NCBI RefSeq assembly: GCF_029433335.1
Contig: NZ_JAQTHX010000001.1
Location: 1-64,000 of the forward strand
Origin: Bifidobacterium sp. ESL0745
GTDB taxonomy: Bacteria; Actinomycetota; Actinomycetes; Actinomycetales; Bifidobacteriaceae
Reading direction: 5' to 3'
Length of the DNA: 64,000 bases
Each line of letters starts with the position of its first letter. Position 1 is the first letter of the stretch. This document shows positions 55,001-62,936 of this stretch, piece by piece. The translations under genes and the position numbers were made by a program. The notes under the pieces are model-generated. The model was not told where the DNA came from, searched no databases, and was given only the letters and a program-made list of their open reading frames with translations.

Positions 55001-55138
55001 GATGCCGTATCCATAGACTTCAATGAGCTCAAGAAACTGTTCGAAGTCAAAAAGGTCGAGACCTTCAAGGCGGACGATCCCAAGAATCCCAAGAACATCA
55101 AACCGGTGGAAAAGCACCCCGAAGAAGAAAGGCGATAG
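52091..55138 (+). CDS. dnaX: DNA polymerase III subunit gamma/tau
   Basis: A 1,015-residue clamp-loader ATPase. The AAA+ domain opens ALYRRYRPDTFDGIIGQDQV with Walker A GPRGCGKTSSARILAR. A four-Cys zinc module (CINCAKGPTSHPCGECESC) follows, then Walker B ILDEAHMVT and sensor 1 FIFATTEPDKV. Domains II-III end near residue 370. Residues about 380-540 are Gln/Asn/Ser/Gly-rich. A second ordered part (about 535-660, DAVLTRLPENVRDYV...) follows, then a long acidic, Pro/Asp/Gln-rich tail. It loads the sliding clamp. The tail is unusually long. ATG at 52091; recR follows 3 bp after the stop. Confidence 0.95.
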   Translation: MALALYRRYRPDTFDGIIGQDQVTVPLSRALDEGKLTHAYLFSGPRGCGKTSSARILARCINCAKGPTSHPCGECESCKDLATGGPGSIDVVEIDAASHNGVEDARELRERAAFAPARDRYKIFILDEAHMVTQQGFNALLKIVEEPPEHVMFIFATTEPDKVISTIRSRTHHYPFRLVPPEVMGPYLEEVCDKEHIDLEPGVLRLTMRAGGGSVRDTLSVLDQLMAGAVDNEVSYDSTVALLGFTPDELIGEAIDAVINKDGGKLYAVIEKVVVGGFEPRRFVEDLLSRVRDLLVLTLGGEKAEKVLSDDSAVEDMGDLHRQSSALGLSALTAMAEIINDTLGNMTGAISPRMRLELLAAKLLAGRESGFAQASSAASASGADSSAGQASVGSTGATGNQTAHGHSGFIGSSRNASNPQQGNPKVPAQGNSSAQGFARNGSVQTGQSQGNTSVRNSGPRRASGNSIMNSEPNGWQSHGQNENPQNSNPRNGNEQQVLRTNAESGSAEVNVGTSGGQSTAAATVGVDPNATVEEKWDAVLTRLPENVRDYVNHDKVTTVSLATNGSGKSRLSMTFDCALSQHAFALALASDAKHNGQKASNVVWEGVRSVFGPHTMIAPTAVAANGEKVISTKRMKPEELAKVKRDIAIAKVSAAGGLGMSSGQGGHAASEPKEHKKSDTNAAGEPDDSSHRRGKAESDGFESNSVLNGPDGAGPSARDVASQNGEVTSQRVGNKGIAPDAGAQPVDDPAPMMAKPPSQDSTDVDYDPWFSPLPAPSPAGGKDFRQEDRQAVPVSGHPETGDATQIGSAGISDNSVSPHYKKHVAVPDISDGVDPWATPATEMQPDEPGTYPNGRDSATVECQPETGNRFNGLASSEGVFNREQESPHPQADNSAITPNQTGNPADHGFASPNDRQPQSRATQDVPASNADDRGDVAARFKDVDPVGNSEQHPQVAAEDDDYSLSDQSLGDAVSIDFNELKKLFEVKKVETFKADDPKNPKNIKPVEKHPEEERR

Positions 55139-55141
55139 CAG

Positions 55142-55744
55142 ATGGCATTGGCTTATGACGGCGCAATCCAGCGCCTTATCGATGGGTTCGCCCGGTTGCC
55201 GGGCATCGGTCCCAAAGGCGCCCAGCGCATTGCGTTCTACCTGCTCTCGGCTAGTGACGAAGAGGCTCAGGACCTGGCGGACGCCATCCGCGAGGTCAAG
55301 GAAAAGGTGCGGTTCTGCGAAATCTGCGGCAACGTATGCGAAACGAGCCCATGCCCGATCTGTTCGGATCCACGGCGCGACCATTCTATTATCTGCGTGG
55401 TCGAGGAGCCGAAAGACGTCATGAGCATCGAGCGTACCCGCGAATTCCATGGCGTCTACCATGTCCTCGGCGGCGCCATCAACCCGATGGCCAACGTCGG
55501 CCCCGGTGACCTGGCCATTCCCAAGCTTCTGGACAGGCTTAAAACCGATGAGGTCAAGGAAATCATTCTGGCGCTTGATCCCAATATCGAAGGCGAGGCG
55601 ACGGTCACCTATCTGAGCCGCCTGCTTTCGCCGCTCGGCATCAAGATCACGCGTCTGGCCAGCGGTCTGCCGGTGGGCAGCGATTTGGAATATGCCGACG
55701 AAATCACCTTGGGCCGTGCCTTGCAGGGGCGTCAGGAAGCCTGA
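55142..55744 (+). CDS. recR: Recombination mediator RecR
   Basis: A 200-residue RecR, full length. It has the helix-hairpin-helix [24 protein letters not shown], a four-Cys zinc finger ([17 protein letters not shown]), the Toprim domain with [15 protein letters not shown] and [14 protein letters not shown], and the C-terminal [29 protein letters not shown] end. With RecO and RecF it loads RecA at gaps. dnaX-recR coupling is common in bacteria. Confidence 0.96.
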   Translation: MALAYDGAIQRLIDGFARLPGIGPKGAQRIAFYLLSASDEEAQDLADAIREVKEKVRFCEICGNVCETSPCPICSDPRRDHSIICVVEEPKDVMSIERTREFHGVYHVLGGAINPMANVGPGDLAIPKLLDRLKTDEVKEIILALDPNIEGEATVTYLSRLLSPLGIKITRLASGLPVGSDLEYADEITLGRALQGRQEA

Positions 55745-55978
55745 TTTTTTCGGTTCCACTGTGCTTGAACGGTGAGGTGGTTCGGGGTGAATATGCCCGC
55801 ATGGTGGTAGGCGGCACGGATGGGCGTGACACTGGCATATAATTCAATCATTACTGTCGAAACCGACCGCAGTGCCCGTTATATTGCGCGACTTTGCACC
55901 GTACTGTGCTGTGGTCGGTGATGAGATTTGGCGGCATGCGTCGAGTTGCGCATCTGCCGGGGAAGAGCAAGGAACATC

Positions 55979-56743
55979 GTGGCGCTTATCGTGCAAAAGT
56001 ACGGCGGGTCCTCTGTGGCCGACGCCGAGTCCATCAAGCGCGTCGCCAAACGCATTGTGGAGACGAAACGCAAGGGCAACAATGTGGCCGTCGTGGTTTC
56101 GGCGATGGGGGATACCACCGATGACCTGATTGACCAAGCCATGAGCATCGATTCCAACCCTCCGGCCCGAGAGATGGATATGCTGATGACCGCAGGCGAG
56201 CGTATCTCGATGAGTCTTCTGGCGATGGCCATCCACGCCGCCGGCGAACGCGCTTATTCTTTCACCGGTTCGCAGGCCGGTTTTATGACCGATGCCCAAT
56301 TTGGCGCGGCGCACATCAAGTCGGTGAAGCCCGAACGTGTCGCCCATGTTGTCGGTGACGGCAAAATCGCCATTGTGGCCGGTTTCCAAGGCATCAACGC
56401 CGACGGCGATTACACCACTCTTGGCCGCGGCGGTTCAGACACATCAGCGGTGGCGCTCGCGGTGGCGCTCGGTGCCGATATCTGCGAGATCTACACCGAC
56501 GTTGACGGCATTTTTACCGCCGATCCCCGCATCGTTCCCAGTGCCCGGCGCATTCCATCCATCAGCTATGATGCCATCCTCGAAATGGCTTCCTGTGGTT
56601 CGAAGGTCCTTGCCCTGCGCTGTGTGGAATACGCCCAGCGATTCAATATGCCGTTGCACGTGCGCAGCTCATTTTCGCACCGGATGGGCACTTTGGTGGT
56701 TCCGGAAGGTGTCGACGCGAGGAAGCTGCCGAACCTGCAATAA
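55979..56743 (+). CDS. lysC: Aspartate kinase catalytic subunit (no ACT domain)
   Basis: A 254-residue amino-acid kinase domain. It has [22 protein letters not shown] at the start, the substrate loop [46 protein letters not shown], and [17 protein letters not shown]. It stops where the ACT domains of a usual aspartokinase begin; those are encoded separately at 56855. GTG at 55979 follows AAGGAAC. It phosphorylates aspartate, the first step toward lysine, threonine, methionine and diaminopimelate. TATAAT at 55838-55843 is a promoter candidate. Confidence 0.93.
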   Translation: MALIVQKYGGSSVADAESIKRVAKRIVETKRKGNNVAVVVSAMGDTTDDLIDQAMSIDSNPPAREMDMLMTAGERISMSLLAMAIHAAGERAYSFTGSQAGFMTDAQFGAAHIKSVKPERVAHVVGDGKIAIVAGFQGINADGDYTTLGRGGSDTSAVALAVALGADICEIYTDVDGIFTADPRIVPSARRIPSISYDAILEMASCGSKVLALRCVEYAQRFNMPLHVRSSFSHRMGTLVVPEGVDARKLPNLQ

Positions 56744-56854
56744 GCGGCGACGACGGAAACACAAGTTCATCCAACGGCATGAACGGCAATAAAGTCTTAA
56801 GACAATAAAGCCTCAATGGGCACGAAACGAACAAGACAACGAAGGAAAACGACA

Positions 56855-57496
56855 ATGAGCAGTGAGCGCAGAACAGACAATGGCGTGAATCCGGCTGGCC
56901 AGTCGGAATCTCAATCCAACAAGGGCAAGTCTGCCGAGACCCAAAACAAGTCGATGGGCGACATTTTTCCTGATCTCGGGCCTGAAACCCCGGTTATTTC
57001 CGGAGTGGCACACGATCGCACCGAGTCCCTCGTCACGGTGCGCGGAGTGCCGGACGAGCCCGGAATGGCGGCGCGTGTATTCACCGAACTCGCCAAAAGC
57101 GGCATCAATATCGATATGATCGTACAGGCCGGCGCGTCCACCGGCAAGGCCGATATCTCCTTCACTGTACCCGACGCCACAGTGAAAACGGTCAAGAATG
57201 CACTTGACAGCAAGAAAGCCAAGCTCGGCTACGAATCGTATTTCGTCAACAGCAATGTCGGCAAGGTCGCCGTGGTCGGTGTGGGAATGAAAACCCATTC
57301 CGGTCTCGCCGCGAAGTTCTTCGAGGCCCTGAGCGCCAAACATATCAACGTCATGATGATTTCGACTTCCGAGATCCGCATCGCCGCCCTCGTCCCGCTC
57401 GATCAGCTTGATGACGCGGTGCGCGCGCTGCATACGGCTTACGGACTTGATTCCGATCAGGTTGAAGCGGTGGTCTACGGCGGCACCGGTCGCTGA
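56855..57496 (+). CDS. ACT-domain regulatory subunit of aspartate kinase
   Basis: A 213-residue protein. The first 45 residues are Ser/Gln/Asn-rich. Two ACT domains follow: VTVRGVPDEPGMAARVFTELAKSGINIDMIVQ and VAVVGVGMKTHSGLAAKFFEALSAKHINVMMISTSEIRIAALV. These are the usual C-terminal half of aspartokinase and match its fold in order and spacing. It lies 111 bp after the catalytic gene. ATG at 56855 follows GAAGGAAAA. It should bind lysine or threonine and control the kinase. The split arrangement resembles the alpha/beta products made from one gene elsewhere. Confidence 0.9.
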   Translation: MSSERRTDNGVNPAGQSESQSNKGKSAETQNKSMGDIFPDLGPETPVISGVAHDRTESLVTVRGVPDEPGMAARVFTELAKSGINIDMIVQAGASTGKADISFTVPDATVKTVKNALDSKKAKLGYESYFVNSNVGKVAVVGVGMKTHSGLAAKFFEALSAKHINVMMISTSEIRIAALVPLDQLDDAVRALHTAYGLDSDQVEAVVYGGTGR

Positions 57497-57586
57497 GGCG
57501 CTGCCTTGCGGTGGTCCTGTCTAGCCGGTCTGTAAAGTGAACGTTCCCGGAATCGTCGCCTTATCGGGAACCAAGCAAAACAGGAA

Positions 57587-57615
57587 TTGTCGAATCGTTA
57601 TTACATCGCTATAAT
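57587..57615 (+). promoter_or_regulatory. Strong sigma-70-type promoter upstream of asd
   Basis: TTGTCG (57587-57592), a 17-bp spacer and TATAAT (57610-57615). Transcripts would have a leader of about 255 nt before asd. Confidence 0.7.
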
Positions 57616-57745
57616 GATAGATATTTTGTAGTATTTTATAGGGTTCTACTTTTTCGTAGTCCTTGGAAACAGAGCCTTTTCAAATGCGGTCTTTGGACGT
57701 GCCATGACGCTGATGTCTCACATACTCGTCACGGCCCTGTTGCCG

Positions 57746-57774
57746 TGTGGCACCTCGCGCTATGATGTGCCACA
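57746..57774. promoter_or_regulatory. Inverted repeat around a -10-like box before asd
   Basis: TGTGGCAC (57746-57753) and GTGCCACA (57767-57774) are perfect complements 13 bp apart and surround TATGAT (57761-57766). This could be an operator over a second, nearer promoter. Confidence 0.5.
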
Positions 57775-57875
57775 TATGTAGCCTGCCGCTTTTGCGCGTG
57801 GGTGGCAAAGAAATGCAAGGGATTACCGCGATACCGGCCAGAAGCAGGCAATCGCAAAGCGGAAGGGAAACACCA

Positions 57876-58949
57876 ATGGCTGAGTCCAACGAAACGCAGC
57901 AGCGTAAGGTCAACGTCGCAGTGCTGGGGGCCACGGGCCAGGTCGGTATGGTGATGCGCCGGGTGCTTGACGAACGCAATTTCCCTATCAATAACCTGCG
58001 TTTTCTCGCTTCTTCGCACTCGGCAGGTACCGTGCTCAAGTGGCGCGGCCGCGACATCGTTGTCGAGGACGTGGCCAAGGCCGACCTGAGCGACATTGAC
58101 ATCGCCATCTTCTCCGCCGGTGGCGGCACTTCCAAGGTCTGGGCGCCGAAGTTCGCCGAGGCCGGGGCTTATGTCATCGACAATTCCTCGCAGTGGCGCA
58201 TGCATGATGACGTGCCGCTGGTAGTGGCTGAGGCCAATCCTGACGACCTCGATGATATTCCGCGCCGTATCGTCGCCAACCCCAACTGCACCACGATGGC
58301 CTGCATTCCGGTGCTCAAGGCGCTGGATACCCACTTCGGCTTGAAGCGTTTGATTGTCAGCTCCTATCAGGCGGTTTCCGGAGCCGGCCGCGCCGGTGTC
58401 GAGCAGCTGATGAACGAGGCCAAGGCCGCTGTCGACCAAGGCGCGGACAAGCTCGTTTTCGACGGTTCCGCCATCGATTTCCCCAAACCCACCAAGGTTG
58501 TACGCACCATCGCGTTCAACGCCGTGCCTTTCATCGGTGCCATCGTCGACGATGGTAGCGAGGAGACTGACGAGGAACAAAAGCTTCGCAATGAAAGCCG
58601 CAAGATTCTGCACCTGCCGAACCTCGCCGCCTCCTGCACCTGCGTGCGTGTCGGCGTCTTCACCGCTCACGGCATGTCGGTCAACGCCGAGTTCGAGCGC
58701 GATGTCACTCCCGATATGGCCCGCGAGGTGCTGAAGGACGCGCCGGGCGTCGAGCTCAACGACATCCCGACCCCGCAGCTGGCTGCGGGTAAGGACCCGA
58801 GTTTCGTCGGCCGCATTCGCCAGGACCAGGCCGTCGACGGCAAGAAGGGCCTTGCCTTCTTCATCGCCAACGACAACCTGCGCAAGGGCGCTGCGCTCAA
58901 TGCCGTCGAACTTGCCGAAATCGTCGCCCGCAAGCACTTTGGTGCGTAA
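57876..58949 (+). CDS. asd: Aspartate-semialdehyde dehydrogenase
   Basis: A 357-residue enzyme. NADP-binding VAVLGATGQVGMVMRRVL opens the protein. The catalytic Cys138 lies in VANPNCTTMACIPVLKAL. VSSYQAVSGAGRAGVEQL and RVGVFTAHGMSVNAEFE hold the substrate-binding and general-base residues. It reduces aspartyl phosphate made by the kinase just upstream to aspartate semialdehyde, the branch point to threonine, methionine and lysine. ATG at 57876 follows GGAAGGGAAA and is preferred to upstream in-frame codons, which overlap the promoter-like repeats. Confidence 0.95.
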   Translation: MAESNETQQRKVNVAVLGATGQVGMVMRRVLDERNFPINNLRFLASSHSAGTVLKWRGRDIVVEDVAKADLSDIDIAIFSAGGGTSKVWAPKFAEAGAYVIDNSSQWRMHDDVPLVVAEANPDDLDDIPRRIVANPNCTTMACIPVLKALDTHFGLKRLIVSSYQAVSGAGRAGVEQLMNEAKAAVDQGADKLVFDGSAIDFPKPTKVVRTIAFNAVPFIGAIVDDGSEETDEEQKLRNESRKILHLPNLAASCTCVRVGVFTAHGMSVNAEFERDVTPDMAREVLKDAPGVELNDIPTPQLAAGKDPSFVGRIRQDQAVDGKKGLAFFIANDNLRKGAALNAVELAEIVARKHFGA

Positions 58950-58991
58950 CTTTTTATAGTGTTGGCGCGCCCCACGTGCCTCAGCTGCAAC

Positions 58992-59027
58992 GCGACCAAA
59001 AGCATGGAAAATGGTGCTTTTGGTCGC
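58992..59027. repeat. Dispersed hairpin repeat, copy 3
   Basis: GCGACCAAAAGCA and TGCTTTTGGTCGC are perfect complements around a 10-nt spacer. This is the most symmetrical copy of the family. Confidence 0.85.
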
Positions 59028-59159
59028 ATTATTCGTTTTGTTGCGAAAAGCATAGAAATGGTCTGGAATTGTGCTTTGCCTCGTGATGCTGGTTCTTTGG
59101 GGTAGTAATCGTGGGGGAACAGCTCGGAGCCGTGATTTTCATCTCCTGTTTAGAAGTAT

Positions 59160-59203
59160 GCGATCAAAAAGCACGAAAAGCTGAAAGTCGTGCTTTTGGT
59201 CGC
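59160..59203. repeat. Dispersed hairpin repeat, copy 4
   Basis: GCGATCAAAAAGCACG and CGTGCTTTTGGTCGC flank a spacer of about 13 nt. Confidence 0.8.
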
Positions 59204-59327
59204 GTTTCTATAATCTCCAGACAATGGGTAGGAGCCACGATCCCATCTCGGTGAAGCGGATTGCATGCGGTGAGCGTTGAAATGGTTTGCTTCACGCTTC
59301 ATCATGAGCAGGTGACATACTGGAACT

Positions 59328-59948
59328 ATGTCGAAGGCATCTGAAGAAGCGAAAAAACAATTGGACCGCATCGTGGCGTTGGGGTATCCCGACGTGGCCG
59401 ACATGAGCGCGGCGGCGTTCCGTGCGCTCGCGCGTCCGCTTATCGATGCCCTGAAAGACAGCGACTTGGGCGAGAATATCCTTCTGGTACCTACCCACGA
59501 GCTCGTGAGCCCGGAATCGCTGATCGCCCGAACCAGCATCAACCGCATGGCCGGTTTCACCACCATGCCTCCGCGCGATGTCGCGAGTTTCCTTCCGCAG
59601 GACGGCTTCGAGCCGCCGGAGGGCCCGTTCTATCTGGTCGTCGATCCGCACACTGGTACCGCTTACGTCAATCGAGAGCCGGACGTGGCCCGAAAGCTCA
59701 TCGATTCCGACGAGCGCATGCCACTGACCCTTGAGGAAGGCCTTGCCATCGCCACCCAGCACCCGGATTGGCTGGTCAAAAAGAACGGCTTCAACCTGCT
59801 TGGCTCCCGCAGTGCCGATGGCCGCGTGCCGAGCATCTGGATGAGCCAGACCGCCCCCCGTCTTGGTTCGGTGTGGCCGACATCCCGACACACGTGGCTT
59901 GGCAACGCGTATTGCCAAGCCCGTCGAGGCGTCTCGCTTTTCCGCTGA
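59328..59948 (+). CDS. DUF5701-like protein of unknown function
   Basis: A 206-residue soluble protein. The sequence NILLVPTHELVSPESLIARTSINRMAGFTTMPPRDVASFLP and a later WLVKKNGFNLLGSRSADGRVPSIWMS fit the actinobacterial DUF5701 family. No catalytic motif is recognised and no neighbour suggests a role. ATG at 59328 has no strong ribosome-binding site. Confidence 0.8.
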   Translation: MSKASEEAKKQLDRIVALGYPDVADMSAAAFRALARPLIDALKDSDLGENILLVPTHELVSPESLIARTSINRMAGFTTMPPRDVASFLPQDGFEPPEGPFYLVVDPHTGTAYVNREPDVARKLIDSDERMPLTLEEGLAIATQHPDWLVKKNGFNLLGSRSADGRVPSIWMSQTAPRLGSVWPTSRHTWLGNAYCQARRGVSLFR

Positions 59949-60400
59949 TTTCCGCGTTTTCGCGCCACTTCATTCGCTGTCGATTTCTTCGGTAACTCTT
60001 TCGTGGCGCGGCAATGTCATCGTGTTTTTGCTTTTATCAGTTCAGCCTCTCTTACATTTTTTTGGGGTCTCTTGGCGCGCCAAGAGCTTCGATTTTGCAA
60101 GATTGTTGACCAATTCTTCATTTTTCGAGGTGCTTGGCGCGCCAAGAACCCCTTTTTACGAGGAATATGGTGGCAAAGTTGCGATTTTGGGGTGCTTGGT
60201 GCGCCAAGAACCCCTAAATATGGCGAATATCGACGTTGGACGCAATCGAATCTTGGAATAAGGGCGATTTGAACGCTTTGAACCGTCTATCATAGTCATT
60301 TATATGTTTCCGCTTGGTAATCACACCGAGCGAAAGCATATGATAGCTGTTGATATCGCGCCGCAACCTGCAGCACGTAAAACCAAGAAAAGGAGGAGTG
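59949..60400. other. Leader region of leuA with palindrome array and promoter candidate
   Basis: It contains three CTTGGCGCGCCAAG-type palindromes (60071-60208). Downstream is a weak promoter candidate, TTGAAC (60269-60274), 16 bp, then CATAGT (60291-60296), and the ribosome-binding site AAGGAGGAG before leuA. A short frame from the ATG at 60303 overlaps the leuA start and is probably not translated. Confidence 0.6.
60071..60208. repeat. Three 14-bp palindromes at exact 62-bp spacing
   Basis: CTTGGCGCGCCAAG occurs at 60071-60084 and 60133-60146, and CTTGGTGCGCCAAG at 60195-60208. Copies 2 and 3 extend into GTGCTTGG...CCAAGAACCCC. The sequence between them is only loosely conserved (roughly half of positions). 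Confidence 0.9.
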
Positions 60401-62311
60401 ATGGGTCAGGATCAAGAATCATCGGTATTTGATCTCGCGGCGGTCGCCGCACAATCCAATGGAGGTAACAATGACCTGCTGCTGCCTCCCCGGCGTTTCG
60501 TAGGAGAACCCCAAAAGCCGAGCTCGATGCCGTATACCAAGTATGTGGCCTACGACAAGCAGATTCCATTCGATTACCCGGAACGCACCTGGCCGTCCAG
60601 GAAACTGCGCCGGGCCCCGCGTTGGTGCTCGGTCGATCTGCGCGACGGCAACCAGGCGCTGGTCAACCCCATGGATTCCGAACGCAAGCTGCGTTTCTGG
60701 AACCTCCTGATTTCCATGGGCTTCAAGGAAATCGAGGTCGGCTTCCCGTCGGCATCCGACACGGATTACGATTTCGTGCGCCTGCTTATCGAGCGCGAGC
60801 TCATTCCCGACGACGTCACCATCGTTGTGCTGACGCAGGCCCGCGAGCATTTGATTCGCAAGACCTACGAATGCCTGCGCGGAGCCAAGCGCGCCGTCGT
60901 GCATTTCTACAATTCCGTCTCCGTCCTGCAGCGCGAGGTCGTCTTCCGCAAGGACAAGGAAGGCATCAAGAAGCTCGCGACCGACGCGGCAGAGCTATGT
61001 AAAGATCTTGAAAGCGCGGCCGGCGGCACCGACCTCTACTACGAGTATTCGCCGGAATCCTTCACCGGAACCGAGCCGGATTACGCCGTTGAGGTGTGCA
61101 ACGCCGTCATCGACGTCATCAAGCCGACGCCGGATCACAAGATGATCATCAACCTGCCGGCTACCGTCGAAATGACCACGCCGAACGTCTTCGCCGACGA
61201 GGTCGAGTACGTCTCCAACAACCTCAAAGACCGCGATTCCGTAGTACTTTCGCTCCACCCGCACAACGACGAGGGCATGGGCGTGGCCGCGGCGGAACTG
61301 GCCGTGCTGGCCGGTGCCGACCGCGTCGAAGGCTGCCTGTTGGGCAACGGCGAACGCACCGGCAACGTCGATCTGGTCACGCTGGGCCTCAATATGCTTA
61401 CCCAGGGCGTCGATCCGCAGATCGATTATTCCGACGTGCCGAAGATCCGCAAGACCGTCGAATACTGTAACCAGCTCGCCATTTCCGAGCGCCACCCCTA
61501 CGCCGGCAACTTCGTGTTCACCGCCTTCTCCGGCTCCCACCAGGACGCCATCAAGAAGGGCCTGGAAGCCCGTCAGGCCGCGGCACAACGCGCCGGAGCC
61601 AACCTGGACGATTTCGTCTGGCTCGTGCCCTACCTGCCCATCGACCCGAAGGACATCGGCCGCAGTTACAAGGCCATCATCCGCGTCAATTCGCAATCCG
61701 GCAAGGGCGGCATGGCCTATTTGCTCAAGACCAACCACAACCTCGATCTGCCCAAGCGCCTGCAGATCGAGTTCGAGAAGGTCGTGCAGGACTACGCCGA
61801 CAAGACCGACAAAGAGGTCAGCGACGACGAGATCTGGCGCCTCTTCAAGGACGAGTACCTCCCGGTCGAGGAGGACGGTGCGTTTGCGGCCGGCGAGGCT
61901 GTGGGCGATGAGGGCGACGACGATCTCGAGTCGTGGGGCCGCCTGAAGCTTTTGAATGTTTCGGTCTCTTCGGGCGCGGACGGTTCCGATACCGTCCTGA
62001 AGGCCAAGCTTTTGGACCGTGGTGCCGAATACGGGGCCGATCCGATCGAACGCGAGGTCTCGGGAGCCGGCAATGGCCCGCTTGACGCCTTCCTCAATGC
62101 GCTTTCCTCGATTGGCATTACCGTCAGTGTGATGGATTACGCTGAGCACGCGATGACCGCCGGTACCGACGCGATGGCCGCCTCGTATATCGAGTGCCAG
62201 ATCGGCGGCGAGGCCAACGCGAAGATCATTTGGGGCGTCGGCATCGATTCGTCGATCACCACCAGCTCGCTGAAGGCGATCATCTCTGCGATCAACCGTT
62301 CGATGCGCTGA
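60401..62311 (+). CDS. leuA: 2-isopropylmalate synthase
   Basis: A 636-residue enzyme of the long actinobacterial LeuA type. WCSVDLRDGNQALVNPM holds the metal-binding Asp and catalytic Arg. HPHNDEGMGVAAAELAVLAGADRVEGCLLGNGERTGNVDL contains the metal-binding His pair. The C-terminal part (about residues 500-636, LLNVSVSSGAD...) is the leucine-binding regulatory domain. It condenses acetyl-CoA with 2-ketoisovalerate in the first step of leucine synthesis. ATG at 60401 follows AAGGAGGAG. Feedback control by leucine is expected from the regulatory domain. Confidence 0.95.
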   Translation: MGQDQESSVFDLAAVAAQSNGGNNDLLLPPRRFVGEPQKPSSMPYTKYVAYDKQIPFDYPERTWPSRKLRRAPRWCSVDLRDGNQALVNPMDSERKLRFWNLLISMGFKEIEVGFPSASDTDYDFVRLLIERELIPDDVTIVVLTQAREHLIRKTYECLRGAKRAVVHFYNSVSVLQREVVFRKDKEGIKKLATDAAELCKDLESAAGGTDLYYEYSPESFTGTEPDYAVEVCNAVIDVIKPTPDHKMIINLPATVEMTTPNVFADEVEYVSNNLKDRDSVVLSLHPHNDEGMGVAAAELAVLAGADRVEGCLLGNGERTGNVDLVTLGLNMLTQGVDPQIDYSDVPKIRKTVEYCNQLAISERHPYAGNFVFTAFSGSHQDAIKKGLEARQAAAQRAGANLDDFVWLVPYLPIDPKDIGRSYKAIIRVNSQSGKGGMAYLLKTNHNLDLPKRLQIEFEKVVQDYADKTDKEVSDDEIWRLFKDEYLPVEEDGAFAAGEAVGDEGDDDLESWGRLKLLNVSVSSGADGSDTVLKAKLLDRGAEYGADPIEREVSGAGNGPLDAFLNALSSIGITVSVMDYAEHAMTAGTDAMAASYIECQIGGEANAKIIWGVGIDSSITTSSLKAIISAINRSMR

Positions 62312-62389
62312 TATTCTTAGGCCCTTCGTTAGGCGTCGAGTCGCACATATCGGCTGATACCGTATAGCGGTAATCGACATTGAAATATC

Positions 62390-62432
62390 AATGGCGGTGC
62401 CGACGACATACAATCGTCGGCACCGCCATTTT
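62390..62432. terminator. Strong terminator after leuA
   Basis: AATGGCGGTGCCGACGA (62390-62406) and its exact complement (62414-62430), with a 7-nt loop followed by TT. It faces the convergent minus-strand small gene. Confidence 0.92.
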
Positions 62433-62473
62433 GATTGAACGGTCTTTTTATTGTGCTTATTGTGCTTCCGTCT

Positions 62474-62662
62474 TTACGGAATCAAGCCATGACCGGCCGC
62501 GCGACCTTCGTCGATTTTACGGTTGATGTCGTTGTATGCTGCCTGTGTGCGGGGGTCATCGGAATCTTTGACTTTCTTGTCAATGCGATGACTCGGGCTC
62601 AGCAATGTCGCCGCGACGATACAGGCGATAAGGACTCCGATGATGATAATGATCTTCAGCAT
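62474..62662 (-). CDS. Small membrane-anchored protein
   Basis: A 62-residue protein: MLKIIIIIGVLIACIVAATLL, then a charged part with Asp/Lys/Arg and the end GRAAGHGLIP. The start at 62662 is chosen because the hydrophobic segment then sits at the N-terminus. The frame is open to 62890, and an upstream Met at about 62731 cannot be excluded. No family recognised. It lies between leuA and the penicillin-binding protein gene. Confidence 0.6.
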   Translation of the reverse strand: MLKIIIIIGVLIACIVAATLLSPSHRIDKKVKDSDDPRTQAAYNDINRKIDEGRAAGHGLIP

Positions 62663-62936
62663 ATTTTTCACTCTTTTCGGTGGTACGCAAGTAGGGAACC
62701 TAGCTAACTTTTCCAGGTCGAGCGATGCGTTCATCTGCAAAATCGGGCGGTTTTGTGGGTAGCGCCTAGTTTCCGGTATCAATCTCCTTTGATTATCGCT
62801 GTTCCTTAATGAATAGGAACAATAATTAATTGTATCATCTGTCCCATCAGTTTTTGCAATAAGCCAGGGGGATGAATCATTACAATTCATCCCCTAAGCG
62901 ACATCGTTTTGCCATACGAGTTTGAGTTTGATTCGG

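Larger units (their letters stand above)
57497..57875. other. Intergenic region before asd
   Basis: About 380 bp with no gene. It holds a short hairpin (GTTCCCG / CGGGAAC, 57543-57571) that may end the upstream gene, plus two promoter candidates described separately. Confidence 0.7.
58950..59327. other. Intergenic region with three hairpin repeats
   Basis: It contains two good copies and one degenerate copy (about 59038-59084) of the dispersed AAAAGCA/TGCTTTT hairpin. No gene seen. A short GGCGCGCC lies at about 58965. Confidence 0.65.

Noticed and set aside
60297..60400. T-box riboswitch or leucine leader peptide before leuA
   Set aside because: No T-box consensus (AGGGTGGNACCGCG) and no run of leucine codons followed by alternative hairpins was found.
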